Assembly: GCA_016867615.1 (NCBI GenBank)
Contig: VGJG01000028.1
Location: 1-10,653 of the forward strand
From: Candidatus Aminicenantota bacterium
GTDB taxonomy: Bacteria > Acidobacteriota > Aminicenantia > Aminicenantales > JAFGAV01
Direction of reading: 5' to 3'
DNA length: 10,653 nucleotides
Within the stretch, counting starts at the first letter, position 1; every line of letters starts with the position of its first letter. The notes below the pieces were generated by a model, which saw only the letters and a list, made by a program, of their open reading frames with translations, was not told the DNA's origin and made no database searches. Made by a program: the position numbers and the translations under genes. Below are positions 7,938-10,653 of the stretch, in pieces.

Positions 7938-10571
7938 ATGTTAAAGTGGCTTCTTAGAAAAATCTTCGGCACCCCGGACGAACGCCTCCTCAAGAAGCTC
8001 AAACCCCTCGTCTCCGCGGTCAACGACGCCGAGCCCCGCATCCGAAACCTGAGCGACGCGGACCTGCGGGCCAAGACCGCGGAATTCAAGGAAAAGCTCG
8101 ACCAGGGAGCCTCCCTGGACGACATCCTGGTCGAAGCTTTCGCCGTCGTCCGGGAGACGGCCCGGCGCAAGACGGGCATGCGTCCCTTCGACGTCCAGGT
8201 CCTGGGCGGGGCCGTCCTCCACCAGGGCCGGATCGCCGAGATGAAGACCGGCGAGGGCAAGACGCTCGTCGCCACCCTGCCGACCTACCTCAACGCCCTG
8301 GCGGGACGGGGCGTCCACATCGTCACGGTCAACGACTACCTGGCCAAGCGCGACACGGAATGGATGGGGCCGGTCTACACCGCCCTGGGCCTGAGCGTCG
8401 GCACGATCCAACACGGCCTGGACGACGCCGCGCGGAAGCAGGCCTACGGCTGCGACATCACCTACGGGACGAACAACGAGTTCGGGTTCGACTACCTGCG
8501 GGACAACATGAAGTTCCGGCTGGGCGACCTCGTCCAGCGGCCGCACCATTACGCCATCGTCGACGAGGTGGACAGCATCCTCATCGACGAAGCCCGGACG
8601 CCGCTCATCATCTCCGGGCCGACCGAGGAGTCCACTTCCCTGTACTACAAGGTCGACAAACTCGTCCGGCGTTTCGGCCGCGACAGGCATTTCAAGGTGG
8701 ACGAGAAGAGCCGGACCGTCTCCCTGCTGGAGGAGGGGGTCGAGGAGGCCGAGAAATTCCTGGGCATCTCCAACCTCTACGACCTGAAGAACATGGACCT
8801 CATCCACCACATCAACCAGTCCCTCAAAGCCCACCACCTCTTCAAGCGGGACGTGGACTACATGGTCAAGGAGGGCAAGGTCATCATCGTCGACGAGTTC
8901 ACCGGCCGCCTCATGCCCGGCCGCCGCTACAGCGACGGGCTCCATCAGTCCCTGGAGGCCAAGGAGAACGTCCGCATCGAGGAGGAATACCAGACCCTGG
9001 CCTCGATCACCTTCCAGAACTATTTCCGCATGTACAAGAAGCTGGCGGGTATGACCGGCACGGCCAAGACCGAGGAAGCGGAATTCCAGACGATCTACAA
9101 CCTGTCGGTCGTCGAGATCCCGACCAACAAGACGCTCATCCGCCACGAACATCCGGACCTCATCTACCGCACCGGCCGGGAAAAATGGCAGGCCGTGGTC
9201 GAGGAGATCCTGGAGGGCAATCAAAAAGGCCGGCCGGCCCTGGTGGGCACGGTGTCCATCGAGAAGTCGGAGAGCCTGAGCGGCCTGCTGCGCAAGCGGG
9301 GGATCAAGCACGTCGTCCTCAATGCCAAGTACCACGAGCAGGAAGCCCAGATCATCTCCCAGGCGGGCCGGATCGGCTCGGTGACCATCGCCACCAACAT
9401 GGCCGGCCGCGGCGTGGACATCCTGCTCGGCGGGAACCCGGAATTCCTGGCCCGGGAGCAGCTCCGGCGCGCCGGCCTCGACCCCCTGAAAGCCGCTCCC
9501 GAGGAATGGGAGCGGGCCATGAACGCCGCCCAGGAAGTCACCCGGCGGGAGCACGACCAGGTCATCGAACTCGGCGGGCTGCACATCATCGGCACCGAGC
9601 GGCACGAGGCGCGGCGGATCGACAACCAGCTCCGCGGACGCGCCGGCCGCCAGGGCGACCCCGGCTCCTCGCGCTTCTACCTCTCCCTGGAAGACGACCT
9701 GATGCGCATCTTCGGCAGCGACCGGCTCTCGGGGCTCATGGCCCGCATCGGCATGGGCGAGGGCGTGCCCATCGAGCACAAGCTCGTCAGCCGGGCCATC
9801 GAGCGCTCCCAGAGGCAGGTCGAGGGCCAGAATTTCACCATCCGCAAACACCTCCTGGAATACGACGACGTCATGAACAAGCAGCGGATGTCCGTCTACG
9901 GCCGGCGCCGGGAGATCCTGGAAGGCCGGGACCTCAGGGAGGACATCCTGGAGCTCGTCGAAACCCTGGTCGACTGGTTCCTGGAAAGCCACGCCCACAA
10001 GGACAAATCCCCCGAGGATTGGGAGGTCGAGGCGCTGAAGAAGGCCGTCCTCGCCCAGTTCGGGCTCGACCTCGACTCCCTGGGGATCGACTGGGAGGAG
10101 ATCGTCCAAGACGAGCTGCGGGAGAAGCTCCTCGAGCGGCTCAAGAGCCTCTACGAGGAAAAGGAGCGGCTCCTGGGACCGGGGCGGATGAGGGAATTCG
10201 AGCGCATCATCATGCTCCAGGTCATCGACACCCAGTGGAAAGACCATCTGCTGGGCATGGACTATCTCAAGGAGGGGATCGGCCTGCGGGGCTACGGCCA
10301 GCGCGACCCCCTGGTGGAGTACAAGAAAGAGAGCTTCAACATGTTCCAGGCGATGCTCGACCGGGTCGAGGAGGACGCGATCCGCTACCTCTACCTCCTC
10401 CAGCCCGTGACCGAGCTGGAAATGCAGGAGCGGCGGCCGCAGCGCTATTCGTACGAATCCCCCCAGAGCCGGCAGCCCCAGCAACAGCCCTATCAGCAGC
10501 CCCACCAGCAGCCGGCGCCGAAGATGCGGGAGGCGCGCTCGCTCATCCCCAGCAAGAAGAGGAGGCGCTAG
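7938..10571 (+). CDS. secA: Protein translocase ATPase SecA
   Basis: SecA is the ATPase motor that drives preproteins through SecYEG. From the ATG at 7938 the protein is 877 residues (E. coli 901) and starts with the typical [11 protein letters not shown]. Walker A is MKTGEGKT at 102-109 and Walker B starts at D209 ([20 protein letters not shown]), both at the E. coli positions. The preprotein cross-linking region follows, then NBD2 with [14 protein letters not shown] (about 487-500; many SecAs have Thr where V493 sits). [19 protein letters not shown] comes next, and then the helical scaffold/wing region with [20 protein letters not shown]. The last 40 residues are Gln/Pro-rich then basic, without the usual Cys-rich zinc-binding tail. 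An in-frame TTG at 7902 would add 12 residues but lies in the promoter, and no Shine-Dalgarno precedes 7938. guaB follows after 27 bases and is probably cotranscribed. Confidence 0.97.
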   Translation: MLKWLLRKIFGTPDERLLKKLKPLVSAVNDAEPRIRNLSDADLRAKTAEFKEKLDQGASLDDILVEAFAVVRETARRKTGMRPFDVQVLGGAVLHQGRIAEMKTGEGKTLVATLPTYLNALAGRGVHIVTVNDYLAKRDTEWMGPVYTALGLSVGTIQHGLDDAARKQAYGCDITYGTNNEFGFDYLRDNMKFRLGDLVQRPHHYAIVDEVDSILIDEARTPLIISGPTEESTSLYYKVDKLVRRFGRDRHFKVDEKSRTVSLLEEGVEEAEKFLGISNLYDLKNMDLIHHINQSLKAHHLFKRDVDYMVKEGKVIIVDEFTGRLMPGRRYSDGLHQSLEAKENVRIEEEYQTLASITFQNYFRMYKKLAGMTGTAKTEEAEFQTIYNLSVVEIPTNKTLIRHEHPDLIYRTGREKWQAVVEEILEGNQKGRPALVGTVSIEKSESLSGLLRKRGIKHVVLNAKYHEQEAQIISQAGRIGSVTIATNMAGRGVDILLGGNPEFLAREQLRRAGLDPLKAAPEEWERAMNAAQEVTRREHDQVIELGGLHIIGTERHEARRIDNQLRGRAGRQGDPGSSRFYLSLEDDLMRIFGSDRLSGLMARIGMGEGVPIEHKLVSRAIERSQRQVEGQNFTIRKHLLEYDDVMNKQRMSVYGRRREILEGRDLREDILELVETLVDWFLESHAHKDKSPEDWEVEALKKAVLAQFGLDLDSLGIDWEEIVQDELREKLLERLKSLYEEKERLLGPGRMREFERIIMLQVIDTQWKDHLLGMDYLKEGIGLRGYGQRDPLVEYKKESFNMFQAMLDRVEEDAIRYLYLLQPVTELEMQERRPQRYSYESPQSRQPQQQPYQQPHQQPAPKMREARSLIPSKKRRR
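10471..10514 (+). repeat. CAG/CCC-rich low-complexity tract in the 3' end of secA
   Basis: Degenerate CAG-CAG-CCC units encode [14 protein letters not shown], part of the unstructured C-terminal tail of SecA. Repeats of this kind can change length by slippage. It keeps the reading frame and merges into a basic end ([10 protein letters not shown]). Confidence 0.7.
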
Positions 10572-10598
10572 GGAACCGTCTCCGGAGGAGGACGAACT

Positions 10599-10653
10599 AT
10601 GCTCGACATCGAAATCAAGGAAGGCCTGACGTTCGACGACGTCCTCATCCTGC
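10599..10653 (+). CDS. guaB: IMP dehydrogenase, first 18 codons (cut by window edge)
   Basis: The start ATG follows a strong AGGAGG (10586-10591) with 7 bases between. The 18 visible residues MLDIEIKEGLTFDDVLIL match the conserved N-terminus of IMP dehydrogenase (EGLTFDDVLL type). This enzyme oxidises IMP to XMP with NAD+, the rate-limiting step of guanine nucleotide synthesis. It begins 27 bases after the secA stop with no terminator between, so it is probably read from the secA promoter. The catalytic Cys loop and CBS domains lie outside the window. Confidence 0.85.
   Translation, partial: MLDIEIKEGLTFDDVLIL

Noticed and set aside
7922..7957. Upstream ORF of 11 codons overlapping the secA start
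   Set aside because: Its ATG lies between the -35 and -10 boxes, upstream of the predicted transcription start, so it would not be on the secA mRNA.
7941..10505. 854-codon minus-strand open frame opposite secA
   Set aside because: It is a mirror of the strong codon bias of secA (few stops in the antisense of GC-rich codons). It has no ribosome binding site and no recognisable domain, while secA itself is certain.

Overview
The window reads as an ordinary chromosomal stretch from a high-GC (roughly 60-65% by eye) diderm bacterium. A TolC-type outer-membrane channel inside an RND efflux operon implies an outer membrane, FeoAB implies uptake of ferrous iron, and the secA-guaB order is typical of a housekeeping locus. 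I cannot fix the lineage from this sequence. An Acidobacteriota- or Aminicenantes-like organism is a low-confidence guess.

Layout. Positions 1-1407 (minus strand) carry the ferrous-iron uptake genes feoA and feoB. They overlap by 11 bases, and feoB runs off the left edge after 381 codons. Positions 1408-1753 are a divergent intergenic region. It holds a good sigma70-type promoter for feoAB with a perfect 17-bp Fur-box-like palindrome over the expected transcription start, and a second promoter facing right followed by a leader with two stem-loops. Positions 1754-7743 (plus strand) are a complete three-gene efflux operon: outer-membrane factor, membrane-fusion (adaptor) protein, and HAE-type RND pump. 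These are coupled by a 4-base overlap and a 21-base gap. Together they would form one tripartite pump across both membranes.

Positions 7744-7937 are non-coding. They hold two hairpin-forming segments and a near-consensus promoter (TTGACA, 17-bp spacer, TATAAG). Its predicted start point falls on or next to the secA ATG at 7938, so secA may be translated from a leaderless mRNA. Positions 7938-10571 are a full-length secA whose usual C-terminal zinc-binding tail is replaced by a Gln/Pro-rich and basic tail. The first 18 codons of guaB follow after 27 bases.

No mobile element, CRISPR array, rRNA or tRNA was seen, and I found no convincing new biological system. The points worth a second look are regulatory (the Fur site on feo, the structured efflux leader, the leaderless secA start) and protein-level (the SecA tail, and altered charged residues in the pump's proton relay).
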